From the NCBI GenBank assembly GCA_030633145.1, contig DAOVTM010000148.1, forward strand, positions 1 to 9,178: DNA of 9,178 bases, given 5' to 3'. The position numbers and the translations under genes are program-made. This document shows positions 1 to 7,383 of this stretch, one piece after another; position 1 is the stretch's first letter; each line of letters starts with the position of its first letter. The notes under the pieces were generated by a model that searched no databases, had not been told where the DNA came from, and worked only from the letters and a program-made list of their open reading frames with translations. This DNA comes from Desulfobulbaceae bacterium (lineage in GTDB: Bacteria > Desulfobacterota > Desulfobulbia > Desulfobulbales > Desulfobulbaceae).

Positions 1-628
1 CACCCTGTACGTTATCTTCATTGTCCACTGATAACAGACCGTCTGAAAAGCGGATTCTGGATGCCAGGTTGCGAGTGCTTTCCGTATCCATGTCGGCTGC
101 ACCGGTTTCCTGTCCACTGTTATCTTCCACAACCCCAAACATCAGTTCTGCCGGGGTCAGGCCGCTGATAGCAAACCGTTTGTTGTTCCATGGTACCAGG
201 TCAGGTTCGATTGCGGCAAAAGCAGGCCAGAATTCCTTTTTCAGCACCCTGAGGCTTGACTGGCTGAGAAGTTCCGCAAGAGATGCAACCATCCCGCGTA
301 ATGAGTTGGCAGGGAGAGCTGTTTTTTCTTTCCACTTATACTGCTCAACCTTTGTTGGATTTTCTCCACTATGTTTATTGCCAACCACTGTTGGGCTGAC
401 AATACGGAGAGTACATTCAAAGCATCCTGAATGATGACCGGATTGCCACACATCATGCCTGGCAATAGCAGAAGCCGAACCGCTGCTTGAGTGAGAGAGC
501 AGTTTGCGATCATGATAATCATACATTGCTCTGGGTTTTTCTTTGTTGGCCTGATCAAAACTGATGAAACCGGAAACAGGAATGAAGTTATATGGCTGGT
601 AGAAATCTTCCAGTTTTTTCTTTTCCAC
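1..628 (-). CDS. Partial RAMP protein with YNFIP N-terminus, cut by window edge (TIGR03986-like)
   Basis: The first 209 codons of a gene that continues beyond position 1. I translated this frame by hand. Near the N-terminus is PYNFIPV (12-18), the kind of opening seen in long type III RAMP proteins of the TIGR03986 kind as I remember them. Next come a SGCFECTLRIVSPTVVG strand region (67-83) and LPANSLRGMVASLAELLSQS (105-124), the RAMP SLRG motif and helix. LTPAELMFG (157-165) and ASRIRFSDG (189-197) are the usual strand after the FG motif. No aspartate lies in the loop just before the SLRG motif. GTG 628 is preferred because GGAGAGG (640-634) sits five bases before it; ATG 643 lies in the same frame without a ribosome binding site. 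The preceding gene ends at 698, leaving a 54-69 base gap with a hairpin. Probably a further backbone or accessory RAMP subunit of the same complex. Confidence 0.85.
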   Translation of the reverse strand, partial: MEKKKLEDFYQPYNFIPVSGFISFDQANKEKPRAMYDYHDRKLLSHSSSGSASAIARHDVWQSGHHSGCFECTLRIVSPTVVGNKHSGENPTKVEQYKWKEKTALPANSLRGMVASLAELLSQSSLRVLKKEFWPAFAAIEPDLVPWNNKRFAISGLTPAELMFGVVEDNSGQETGAADMDTESTRNLASRIRFSDGLLSVDNEDNVQG

Positions 629-666
629 TACTCCCTCTCCCATTTGATAAATACGCGTGTAGGTCA

Positions 667-689
667 GGTTAGGGCGACAGCCCGTAACC
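667..689 (-). promoter_or_regulatory. Intergenic hairpin between the double-Cas7 gene and the YNFIP RAMP gene
   Basis: GGTTAGGGC (667-675) pairs with GCCC (680-683) and TAACC (685-689) around a GACA loop, with one bulged base at 684, giving nine base pairs. It lies wholly in the only gap between the last two genes, just after the stop codon at 698. No run of T follows on the minus strand, so it is not a classical intrinsic terminator. It may act as an RNA stability or processing element, or tune expression of the downstream gene. The structure is seen; the role is inferred. Confidence 0.5.
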
Positions 690-697
690 CGACAGTA

Positions 698-2266
698 TTA
701 CTGCTGTTGAATCATGGTCTCTATTTTGTTGTGAAGGGATTCAACCCAACCCACAGCCAGGATCATATCCAAATTTTCGATCAGGCTTTGCCAGTCAGTA
801 CAAACGACTTCTTGATACCTGACATGAAAAGTCATCTTTCCATACCCCTTGGCCTTACCCCACCCTATTGCCAGGTCACCTTCCATTGCGTCGCGCAGTA
901 CCAGCAAAAGCAGACCTTTCCACCAGTCACCATTCGGGGTCATCTGCATGTTTATGATACAGGTACCGGTTGTCAACTGTTCACAGTCAGCTGCCCGGAC
1001 AGTGTAATTATCCCCTTTATTGACCCCACCGGTGAATCGGTCAATACCGATAAAATATTGAACATGCTCTTCCGCCTCACCAAGGGCATCGGTGAACCAC
1101 AACGCACTCTGTTTTTTTTCAGAGCCAAAAAGGTCGTCAAGCAAGGGTTGAATGTACGCTTCTGTTTGTTCCGGCTGCTTGCCAAAGTGCAAATGGGCAA
1201 TGGTTGACAGGATGCGGCTGGCACGACCCCGAATAAGCCCGGCCAGGGAACGTGCGGGAACCAGTGCCTTATTTCCCTTGCGGCTGAATTCAAGGTTCGG
1301 CTCAAGTTCTTTCCCGGTTACATAACCGGGTTCGTTGATCAGAAACGGCCCTTTTGGTGTTAGAATCAGGGTAAACTCCAGGTTACTGCGATCAGGAGTA
1401 ACAGCAATGGAAGAGAGGTCGGCAGGCTCCATTGTAATGGGACGAAGGCGGGGAGGCTCAAGGGATTCGCTTTCCAGCCAGCTGATTTCTTCCTCCGGGG
1501 TGAGTACATTGACTGCATCAAGTTGCCAGCGTACCCTGCCAAACCCTTTGCTGGTTCCGCTGCCCAGAGCCGCAGTCCGGCGAGTATTCCACACCTCAAA
1601 AAGTGCCAGCAACTGAGTAAGTTCCTCTTCTGTTACATCGTCTGCTTCAAAACGGACTTGAAAAACTGTTTGTTCAGGAACCAGCTCATAGCAGAAGAGT
1701 TTCCCCTGGATCGCCGTTCCGGTGAGGGGATCAATGGAGACTCCGTGGCGGAGAAAGGTGTGTCGCTCTTTACTAAAACCGAGTACTTTCTCAGTCTGGC
1801 CTCCAGGCTGAGACTGCCGTGCAATCCTGGCATCATGTACTCGCAGTTTGCCAGCTTGCCGTGTTCCCGGCATGTCCTCTGAATTATGACGGGCAAAGCC
1901 GAACATTGTATCGGCAAAAGGCGTACCCGGACAAAGGACGGCAGCGAGCGAGCCGCGCAGGGACGATGCCGGGATGTAGGCTCTTTTTTCGTAATCAATG
2001 CAGACAGAGTTATATGTTCCTTCTTTTTTTTCTACTTTTTCCTCTGTTTTGTCAGGCTGCTTCTTTTCGGCCTGCTTGTATTTCCCGGTCAGAGCAATTA
2101 TTTTGAGAATTCTTGCTGGTTTACGCACCGTATTTCCTGTCTTGCCGATTTTATCAAAACGCTCACTGTGCAGGGCAAGATCACCATCTCCTACGTGGAG
2201 ATCGCTGAGACAGGTCAGGGTGCCGTCTATTACAACACGTTTATATAGATTTGATTCTTGAGTCAT
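698..2266 (-). CDS. Fused double Cas7-like RAMP protein (Csm3/Csx7-like)
   Basis: Protein of 522 residues with two RAMP domains in tandem. Domain 1 (about 10-250) shows LHVGDGD at 23-29 and a lysine/glutamate-rich insertion at 61-83. It also has YIPASSLRGSLA at 97-108, MFGFA at 121-125, SIDPLTGTA at 177-185 and the glycine-rich loop GSGTSKGFGRV at 235-245. Domain 2 (about 295-485) shows GPFLIN at 306-311, VPARSLAGLIRGRASRIL at 336-353, LFGS at 379-382, GIDRFTGGVNKG at 407-418 and GWGKAKGYGKM at 468-478. Both follow the Csm3 order of motifs, so the protein should supply two adjacent backbone subunits on the crRNA. The loop before the domain 2 SL-G motif has no aspartate (311-335), suggesting that this copy does not cut RNA; domain 1 keeps candidate aspartates (D26, D28, D91). 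Start ATG 2266 forms an ATGA overlap with the previous stop and has GGAGAGG just upstream; a GTG at 2290 is a weaker choice. Confidence 0.9.
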   Translation of the reverse strand: MTQESNLYKRVVIDGTLTCLSDLHVGDGDLALHSERFDKIGKTGNTVRKPARILKIIALTGKYKQAEKKQPDKTEEKVEKKEGTYNSVCIDYEKRAYIPASSLRGSLAAVLCPGTPFADTMFGFARHNSEDMPGTRQAGKLRVHDARIARQSQPGGQTEKVLGFSKERHTFLRHGVSIDPLTGTAIQGKLFCYELVPEQTVFQVRFEADDVTEEELTQLLALFEVWNTRRTAALGSGTSKGFGRVRWQLDAVNVLTPEEEISWLESESLEPPRLRPITMEPADLSSIAVTPDRSNLEFTLILTPKGPFLINEPGYVTGKELEPNLEFSRKGNKALVPARSLAGLIRGRASRILSTIAHLHFGKQPEQTEAYIQPLLDDLFGSEKKQSALWFTDALGEAEEHVQYFIGIDRFTGGVNKGDNYTVRAADCEQLTTGTCIINMQMTPNGDWWKGLLLLVLRDAMEGDLAIGWGKAKGYGKMTFHVRYQEVVCTDWQSLIENLDMILAVGWVESLHNKIETMIQQQ

Positions 2267-4146
2267 TTCACCTCTCCAACCGCTACCCACTGTCGTTTTT
2301 TGATCCGGTTTTCAGTACCCCCTGGTTTCGGTCTTAACCTATGGTGCTGTTCCAGGTTCACAGCTATCTCACCATAGCCGTTTTCTCTAATCCACGGATT
2401 TTCCTGCCAGTGATTTGAATAATCAATGAGCTGCGGCAATCCGTATTTCTCCCAGGAAATGATTTTTTTACGGGCCTTGTCAGGGTCGTCAATGACAAAA
2501 ACAAAGACACTGCCCGGTCGGGTAAACAGCTCGGGATTATAAGGGCGGAGCCGGTTATATCGTTTATGCCAGTAATCCCCTCCGAAAAAATCCTGGGCCG
2601 CATAAAAGTCGATCAAACGGAGCGAATTATCTGTGAGTTCAAGCCAGTTATTCTTATAGGATTCATATAAGGTGGAACCGCTGTTAGTAGCCAGAGACAC
2701 CTCTCCGGTTTTGAGCAGCCGGGCATGACTTACCAGGGTGATAGTCAGGGTTTCACCTGGGAGAAATTTTGTAGAGGACTCCGGCTTGTCGAAATATGAC
2801 TCTATTGAAACCTGAGCAGAGGCTCCGGTTTTACCCAGCCAGTGGAGGCCCTGGGCAAAAAACTGCTGCAACTCATTGAGTAACTGCTGCTGCTCCTGCG
2901 GTTCAAGTTCTGGCAGAATAAGGTTGGCAAGCCAGCAGTGATTTTCCGGGTTTACAGCTTCAATACTGAAAAGCTGGTGATCGGCAGAAGCTCCACTGGA
3001 TGCCTTGATTGCGGTATGGATGCTTACGCTGCGTCCGGGGCGTGCCGGTAAGGATAGTCCCGCATCTGCCGACTTCCACACCCTCTCCTTCCAGTCAACG
3101 GAGAATGTAGGAGCCTGACCATAAATAAGCCCGGCTCCGCCGCTCAAGGCTATGTCATAAAAACGGCTGCCGTCTTGACTATCCGGGCCGGTCACTGTGG
3201 TCAATGGTAATGGCAGGGGGCGTTTAACGGAGTTTTTCGCAGGTTGGGCATGGGTGATACATATCTGATCCACATATTTACAGAGGAGTCGATAGTCGGA
3301 ATTGCTGAGAGGTTCGGCAAGATTATATCTTTTTCCCCCTCCTCTCAACAAGGTGGTTATGGCCCCCTTTATTGCGCTTCCGGGAATATAATTCAATGAG
3401 ATAAACTGGTTATCAAGGCCGCTTTTATCATTGGCATCCTCTTCAATCGAGGTTGAATTATTGCCCTTGAGATGGCCGGAAAAACAGACTGGACGATCCG
3501 GTTTAATGACCAGGCCGATGCCGGATCGGCTACTGACGGAAGCTCTTTGCGTACTACAGGGTACTGCTGTGTATTGTATTGGTTTAACTCCAAGAATCCG
3601 ACCAAAACCGACTCCTTTGAACGCCCCCATGGATGAGATAGAGTTCAACCCCTTGGCAAGCCATTTTTGTACCATGTCTGCCTCCTTTGTATTGCGTAGC
3701 CAGGCAGTAATAGTACCGCTGAAAGCGACCTCTCTCCCTGGGGCAAAAGGGGAGGATATCACCTGGAGGGCACCGGATTTAACCCTGCCGCTGTCCGGTT
3801 CTATGGCAATTCTATGGTGGAGAATATCGCTATCACGATTTGACGCAGCCCGCCAGAACTCACTGAAAATCAGTCTTCCCCGCCTGGGTGTTCCATCTGT
3901 TGCCTTCTGACCCAACCAGTCGTCTATCTGTTCCGCTTGAATGGCGGTGGTACTCCTGCTGGCAAAATAATTCCAGCAATGGCGCAGGTTACCTGCAATC
4001 AGGGTACCGGGCAGAACCGGAATGTTATCTCTGTCAACCAGTGGAGCAGCATCCAGGCCATGGGCGGATGCACCGACAGACTGGCTGATGATGGGAGCAA
4101 CACAGTTTATCGTAACCTTGAACTGATACTGATAAAAGCCACTCAT
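2263..4146 (-). CDS. Fused RAMP protein: Cas7-like, Cas7-like and probable Cas5/Csx10-like part
   Basis: Protein of 627 residues built from several RAMP (Cas7/Cas5) units. Unit 1 (about 8-190) has a Csm3-like GLD at 30-32, then IPVLPGTLIAGNLRH at 42-56 and the glycine-rich loop MGAFKGVGFGRILG near 173-186. Unit 2 (about 208-455) has YIPGSAIKGAI at 253-263, an ITHAQPAKNS loop near 297-306, and SIHTAI / LFSIEAV strands at 375-398. Unit 3 (about 463-600) begins with a LTITLVSHARLL strand. It continues with RPGSVFVFVID at 543-553 and RENGYGEIAVN at 587-597, which recalls the half-RAMP ends of Cmr3/Csx10; this last comparison is less secure. In type III effectors such domains bind crRNA and contact target RNA. 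D32 occupies the place of the Csm3 catalytic aspartate. The ATG overlaps the previous stop as ATGA, with GAGG upstream. The length is two to three times that of a single Cas7. Confidence 0.88.
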   Translation of the reverse strand: MSGFYQYQFKVTINCVAPIISQSVGASAHGLDAAPLVDRDNIPVLPGTLIAGNLRHCWNYFASRSTTAIQAEQIDDWLGQKATDGTPRRGRLIFSEFWRAASNRDSDILHHRIAIEPDSGRVKSGALQVISSPFAPGREVAFSGTITAWLRNTKEADMVQKWLAKGLNSISSMGAFKGVGFGRILGVKPIQYTAVPCSTQRASVSSRSGIGLVIKPDRPVCFSGHLKGNNSTSIEEDANDKSGLDNQFISLNYIPGSAIKGAITTLLRGGGKRYNLAEPLSNSDYRLLCKYVDQICITHAQPAKNSVKRPLPLPLTTVTGPDSQDGSRFYDIALSGGAGLIYGQAPTFSVDWKERVWKSADAGLSLPARPGRSVSIHTAIKASSGASADHQLFSIEAVNPENHCWLANLILPELEPQEQQQLLNELQQFFAQGLHWLGKTGASAQVSIESYFDKPESSTKFLPGETLTITLVSHARLLKTGEVSLATNSGSTLYESYKNNWLELTDNSLRLIDFYAAQDFFGGDYWHKRYNRLRPYNPELFTRPGSVFVFVIDDPDKARKKIISWEKYGLPQLIDYSNHWQENPWIRENGYGEIAVNLEQHHRLRPKPGGTENRIKKRQWVAVGEVK

Positions 4147-5687
4147 CCTTTTACCTCATCTTTTCTCATGGGCGCAAAATAATCCCATAGCTCAGAGAAA
4201 TGGAGCCAGGGCAGGGATCGCTGTTCATTTTCAGTAAAGGGGAATAGCCTGCATACCTCCCTACGAACCTGTTCCGGGGTGTCAACTATTTCACAGAATC
4301 GTTCATGCTGGGTGTCAAACGAGTCCATCGACTCTGCCGCTGCCATTGCCAGTTTATAGACCTGTCTGCGGGACAGTGACTGTTCGTCGGACAGCCGCCT
4401 GAACAGCTCTTGCCTGGCAGGCCAGTCACCGTATAATGGTTTGCTCGGCTGCCAGATTCTCGCAATTTGGCTGCCGTACAGTTTTTTGATAAAGGTGTCG
4501 TATGGTTCGGTGGGGAAATCTATGGATTCAAGTACAAGGTAGTTGTAGAGGTTCTTGCTACGAGAGTGGTTTTCCTTGATATAATCGGTAATTTCCCTGG
4601 CCAGGGACTGAACCCGGCTGATGGGTGTTTTATGATGGCAGAAAACCAGGCCGCCTGCATGGGTCAAGGGGTGTCGTTTTCCTTTGTCATCTGTAAAGCT
4701 CCAATCTTTGCTCATGGTATAAAAGAGCTGCAAGACTTCCATTCCTTTCCAGGCCGGAACAACGAGCATGAGTTCGTCACCACCCCAGAGCAGTATCTCC
4801 AAACGAACCGCCCGTGCCGTATCCCTGTCTTGGTTACGGTTTGAGGTATAGAAATCCGAATCACCGGCAGCCTTATCAACAAGCTGTTTGAGAAAGAATT
4901 TTCGTTTTTCTTTAATCGTGTTATCAAACCTGCTCAGGGCTTTCGGGGTGTTGCATTGCTGCTGAATACTGCCAAAGCTGTTTCCGTCAAAATAGAGTAC
5001 AGCCACCTTATCGCTGCATTTCGGAAAATCTGGACTGTGGGAGAGTTTGAGCAGATCACGGGTATAGTTGTAATTACACTTCCTATCCGTCTCCTGACGG
5101 ATAAAGTCCTTTTTCTGTTCACGCCCGTAACAATGTCTGACATTGACTGATTCAGATACCCAGGCCACTGATGCCTCTTTTCCCCTGCGCACCTCCTGTG
5201 GTTCTGCACCGGCCATCTTCATCTTCTGAGCCGGACGAATATTATCCCAGGCACAGGGCTGAATACTGGTATCCACATTTATCTTAGGACAAACTATGGT
5301 TGGTTGCTGAAACTGGCGGAACCTGTTTTGGGCAATTACCATTTCATGAACAGTCATGAAGTCTGGTGCCTTCGGTTCATCTTTCTGCCAGGGGATAAAA
5401 TCAACAACAAAGCTGAAGAAAGCATATTTTTTACTGTGGAGGAAATCGATAACCGTTTGTCGGCATTGTTCCGGCCGATCAGAAAGGAACTGAAAGAGTC
5501 CGGTGGACGCACCGTTTGAAATATCCTTCCAGCTATCGCAGTTCTTTTTCAAACCTGGTATGTCTTTTATATCGAGAATTGCCTGTCGGAGCAGCATACC
5601 ACCGCCCCTGCGAACGCTTAGCTGCCGGGTATCGTCCAGTACATGGTATAGGTTGACCGCTTCAACTCGCATGAGATACTGTTCCAT
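4143..5687 (-). CDS. Second Cas10-like palm protein with GGDEL motif
   Basis: Protein of 514 residues. The N-terminus (EAVNLYHVLDDT, LS, RRGGG at 26-30, then a helix) resembles the palm 1 entry of Cas10-like proteins. The middle carries a degenerate zinc-finger-like stretch (C145, then RPA at 151-153, R184, GR at 188-189). The palm domain has YFDGNSFG at 232-239 and WGGDEL at 301-306, the two acidic metal-binding motifs of the GGDEF/Cas10 fold, followed by an AGGLVFCH strand near 344-351. The C-terminal 120 residues are probably helical. No HD domain is seen. It is clearly different from the first palm protein of this operon but shares its order of parts. Start ATG 5687 has AAGGA six to seven bases before it; an alternative ATG at 5705 would overlap the previous stop as TAATG and add six residues. 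Cyclase activity is inferred from the intact acidic residues. It could be a second large-subunit half or an independent cyclase. Confidence 0.85.
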   Translation of the reverse strand: MEQYLMRVEAVNLYHVLDDTRQLSVRRGGGMLLRQAILDIKDIPGLKKNCDSWKDISNGASTGLFQFLSDRPEQCRQTVIDFLHSKKYAFFSFVVDFIPWQKDEPKAPDFMTVHEMVIAQNRFRQFQQPTIVCPKINVDTSIQPCAWDNIRPAQKMKMAGAEPQEVRRGKEASVAWVSESVNVRHCYGREQKKDFIRQETDRKCNYNYTRDLLKLSHSPDFPKCSDKVAVLYFDGNSFGSIQQQCNTPKALSRFDNTIKEKRKFFLKQLVDKAAGDSDFYTSNRNQDRDTARAVRLEILLWGGDELMLVVPAWKGMEVLQLFYTMSKDWSFTDDKGKRHPLTHAGGLVFCHHKTPISRVQSLAREITDYIKENHSRSKNLYNYLVLESIDFPTEPYDTFIKKLYGSQIARIWQPSKPLYGDWPARQELFRRLSDEQSLSRRQVYKLAMAAAESMDSFDTQHERFCEIVDTPEQVRREVCRLFPFTENEQRSLPWLHFSELWDYFAPMRKDEVKG

Positions 5688-5704
5688 GGTTATTCCTTGT
5701 TTCA

Positions 5705-7339
5705 TTATGTCCTGATCTTGTTTAGAATTTTCCAGATCCATACCGGGCGGTTGCGCCAGTACATCCATCCTCCTGCCAGCAAAAGAAAAATATCAAACAG
5801 GATAGTATTTTGGATATATTTACCGTCATTTGTTGCACGGTCTATGAGGAAATTCTTCAATATTTCAGGGGTGGTCAGGGCAACTACAATCCCTGTCAAG
5901 GTAAAAAATGCCCCTATGAATGCAAGAATGACTCCGAGTGTCGTTAACCGGGCTGTCGCCCTCATCTCAAGGTACTCATGGGTACTGGTGATCTCTTCCT
6001 GCACTTCCTTAAAGAGCCTGTCAATATCCATGCTTTGCCTGGCTACAGCATACATTTCCACCCCCTGCTGCTGGTTGGAGATCAGGGGGAACTGGTACAG
6101 GTTGGTAAACTGGGCAAAAGCACCCCGTAACGGAGAAAATCGTTTCCGCAGAATGGTATAATCATTTGCCTGACTGCAAAGGGTCAGTCGGCGACTGAAG
6201 GCAAACAGGGTAACTCGCAGGTAAATAAGCAACAGGATCTGGTCAAAATAAAGGTGGCCGAAATGGTACCAGAGGGGTGGTTCTTCTAAATCCGATGCCA
6301 GCATTGCACCGCTGTGATAACTGTAGCCGTACCAGGTACCAGATGACAACCAGCGTTTACAGGTTCGTTCTTTTGACCATTCAATCTCGAAATCAGTAAG
6401 TTCCTGATGGGTATCCGCCGGGACTGGGTCGGGTTTATCTACGTTAAGCAGTTTCAGCCAGTGGCCGGAATTCCAGGGCTTCTCTATATGACCTCCGTGT
6501 TTGTTTGCAATATGAGAGGCACCGTGGGGCAGAATAGCGGCAGTCCAGACAAAAGCCCTGTTGTCGGCATAATGGAAACAGGTGTCTGTTGCACAGGAAA
6601 TATGATCTTCAATTTGTAAAGATTGTTCGCTATTCAGCATTTTTTTTGGAATAATCTGTAGAAAGCAATTTTCTTTTTTCAAGGGCAAGCGCAACAGGGA
6701 TAACCATCTCTGTTTATACAGGGAGCAGGGATAACTCGTTTTACACTGCACAGAGGTGAACTCAGCAGGAAAGTCTGCCAGTGCTTCACGGTATTTGTCT
6801 GCATGTCCAGTAAAAGGTTGGTCATAATATCTGAACATTTCGTTGAATTCCAGCATATCATCCATGTTGGCGGTGAGTTGACCGTCCTTGTCCATCGGAA
6901 ACCAGGCATCCAGTATCAGGAAGCCATGGTGCATGAGACTGTGGGATACGTGCTGAAATGCGGTATCTTCAAACAACACCAGCCAGGGTGGAGCAAGGGA
7001 CACCTGGAATTCCCGCTTTCGTGCCACCGACTTAAAGGAAAAAGGGCCGCAACATTTTTTATTTTCCTGCCAGATATTTGCCGGGATCTTTGCCCAGGTT
7101 GCCCGTTCGTATAGGACATTGGCTGTTTCACGGGTAAAATAAACTATTCTCTCCCTACCTAACGCTGATGCTGGAAAGGATTGAAAAAAGAGTTTGTCAG
7201 TATCTAAACTCTTGCACCAGTACGGAGGAATTTGTTCCAGGTGATAGGAAAACGGGAGTATAAACCTGGAAAAGGATGCCGGACACTGTTTTCCTCTTGT
7301 GTCTTTTTCCCATGGATTGCCGGTCTTGATGTCAATCAT
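5705..7339 (-). CDS. CorA-like two-helix membrane protein, putative type III CRISPR effector
   Basis: Protein of 544 residues. The first roughly 420 are soluble and I do not recognise a catalytic motif in them. A long, charged predicted helix (about 425-463) leads into a hydrophobic segment at 465-488 and a second at about 511-527. The end is basic and tryptophan-rich (WRNRP and onward). The short loop between the helices and the positive tail predict both termini in the cytoplasm, the topology of CorA channels. CorA-like proteins are known partners of some type III-B systems, where they answer a Cas10-made nucleotide (SAM-AMP in Bacteroides). The classical GMN motif after the first helix is absent; ALTTPE stands there. 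ATG 7339 is preferred; a TTG at 7369 would add ten residues but has no ribosome binding site. The gap to the upstream gene is 44 bases. The CorA assignment is inference from topology and context; an unrelated membrane effector is possible. Confidence 0.75.
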   Translation of the reverse strand: MIDIKTGNPWEKDTRGKQCPASFSRFILPFSYHLEQIPPYWCKSLDTDKLFFQSFPASALGRERIVYFTRETANVLYERATWAKIPANIWQENKKCCGPFSFKSVARKREFQVSLAPPWLVLFEDTAFQHVSHSLMHHGFLILDAWFPMDKDGQLTANMDDMLEFNEMFRYYDQPFTGHADKYREALADFPAEFTSVQCKTSYPCSLYKQRWLSLLRLPLKKENCFLQIIPKKMLNSEQSLQIEDHISCATDTCFHYADNRAFVWTAAILPHGASHIANKHGGHIEKPWNSGHWLKLLNVDKPDPVPADTHQELTDFEIEWSKERTCKRWLSSGTWYGYSYHSGAMLASDLEEPPLWYHFGHLYFDQILLLIYLRVTLFAFSRRLTLCSQANDYTILRKRFSPLRGAFAQFTNLYQFPLISNQQQGVEMYAVARQSMDIDRLFKEVQEEITSTHEYLEMRATARLTTLGVILAFIGAFFTLTGIVVALTTPEILKNFLIDRATNDGKYIQNTILFDIFLLLAGGWMYWRNRPVWIWKILNKIRT

Positions 7340-7383
7340 TGTTTCTGCCCCATCAAATATTCCCCTCAAAACTCATGCGTTTT

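Noticed and set aside
27..35. ACTGATAAC shared with the upstream repeat region at 9129-9137
   Set aside because: This copy lies within the coding sequence of the partial RAMP gene; a nine-base match is expected by chance at this scale.
241..558. Minus-strand open frame of 105 codons
   Set aside because: It lies in another frame inside the partial RAMP gene, which I translated by hand and which shows YNFIPV and SLRG motifs; this frame has none.
667..689. Hairpin considered as a rho-independent terminator
   Set aside because: The minus strand after the stem reads TGACCTACACG with no run of T, and the operon clearly continues.
491..1207. Plus-strand open frame of 238 codons
   Set aside because: It lies opposite two RAMP genes whose minus-strand motifs are clear. 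The translation is low in recognisable structure and crosses the gap between them, so it is a chance frame.
5688..5768. Longer N-terminus for the second palm protein starting at 5768
   Set aside because: It would overlap the membrane protein gene by 64 bases, whereas ATG 5687 has a good AAGGA site and ATG 5705 sits exactly at the upstream stop.
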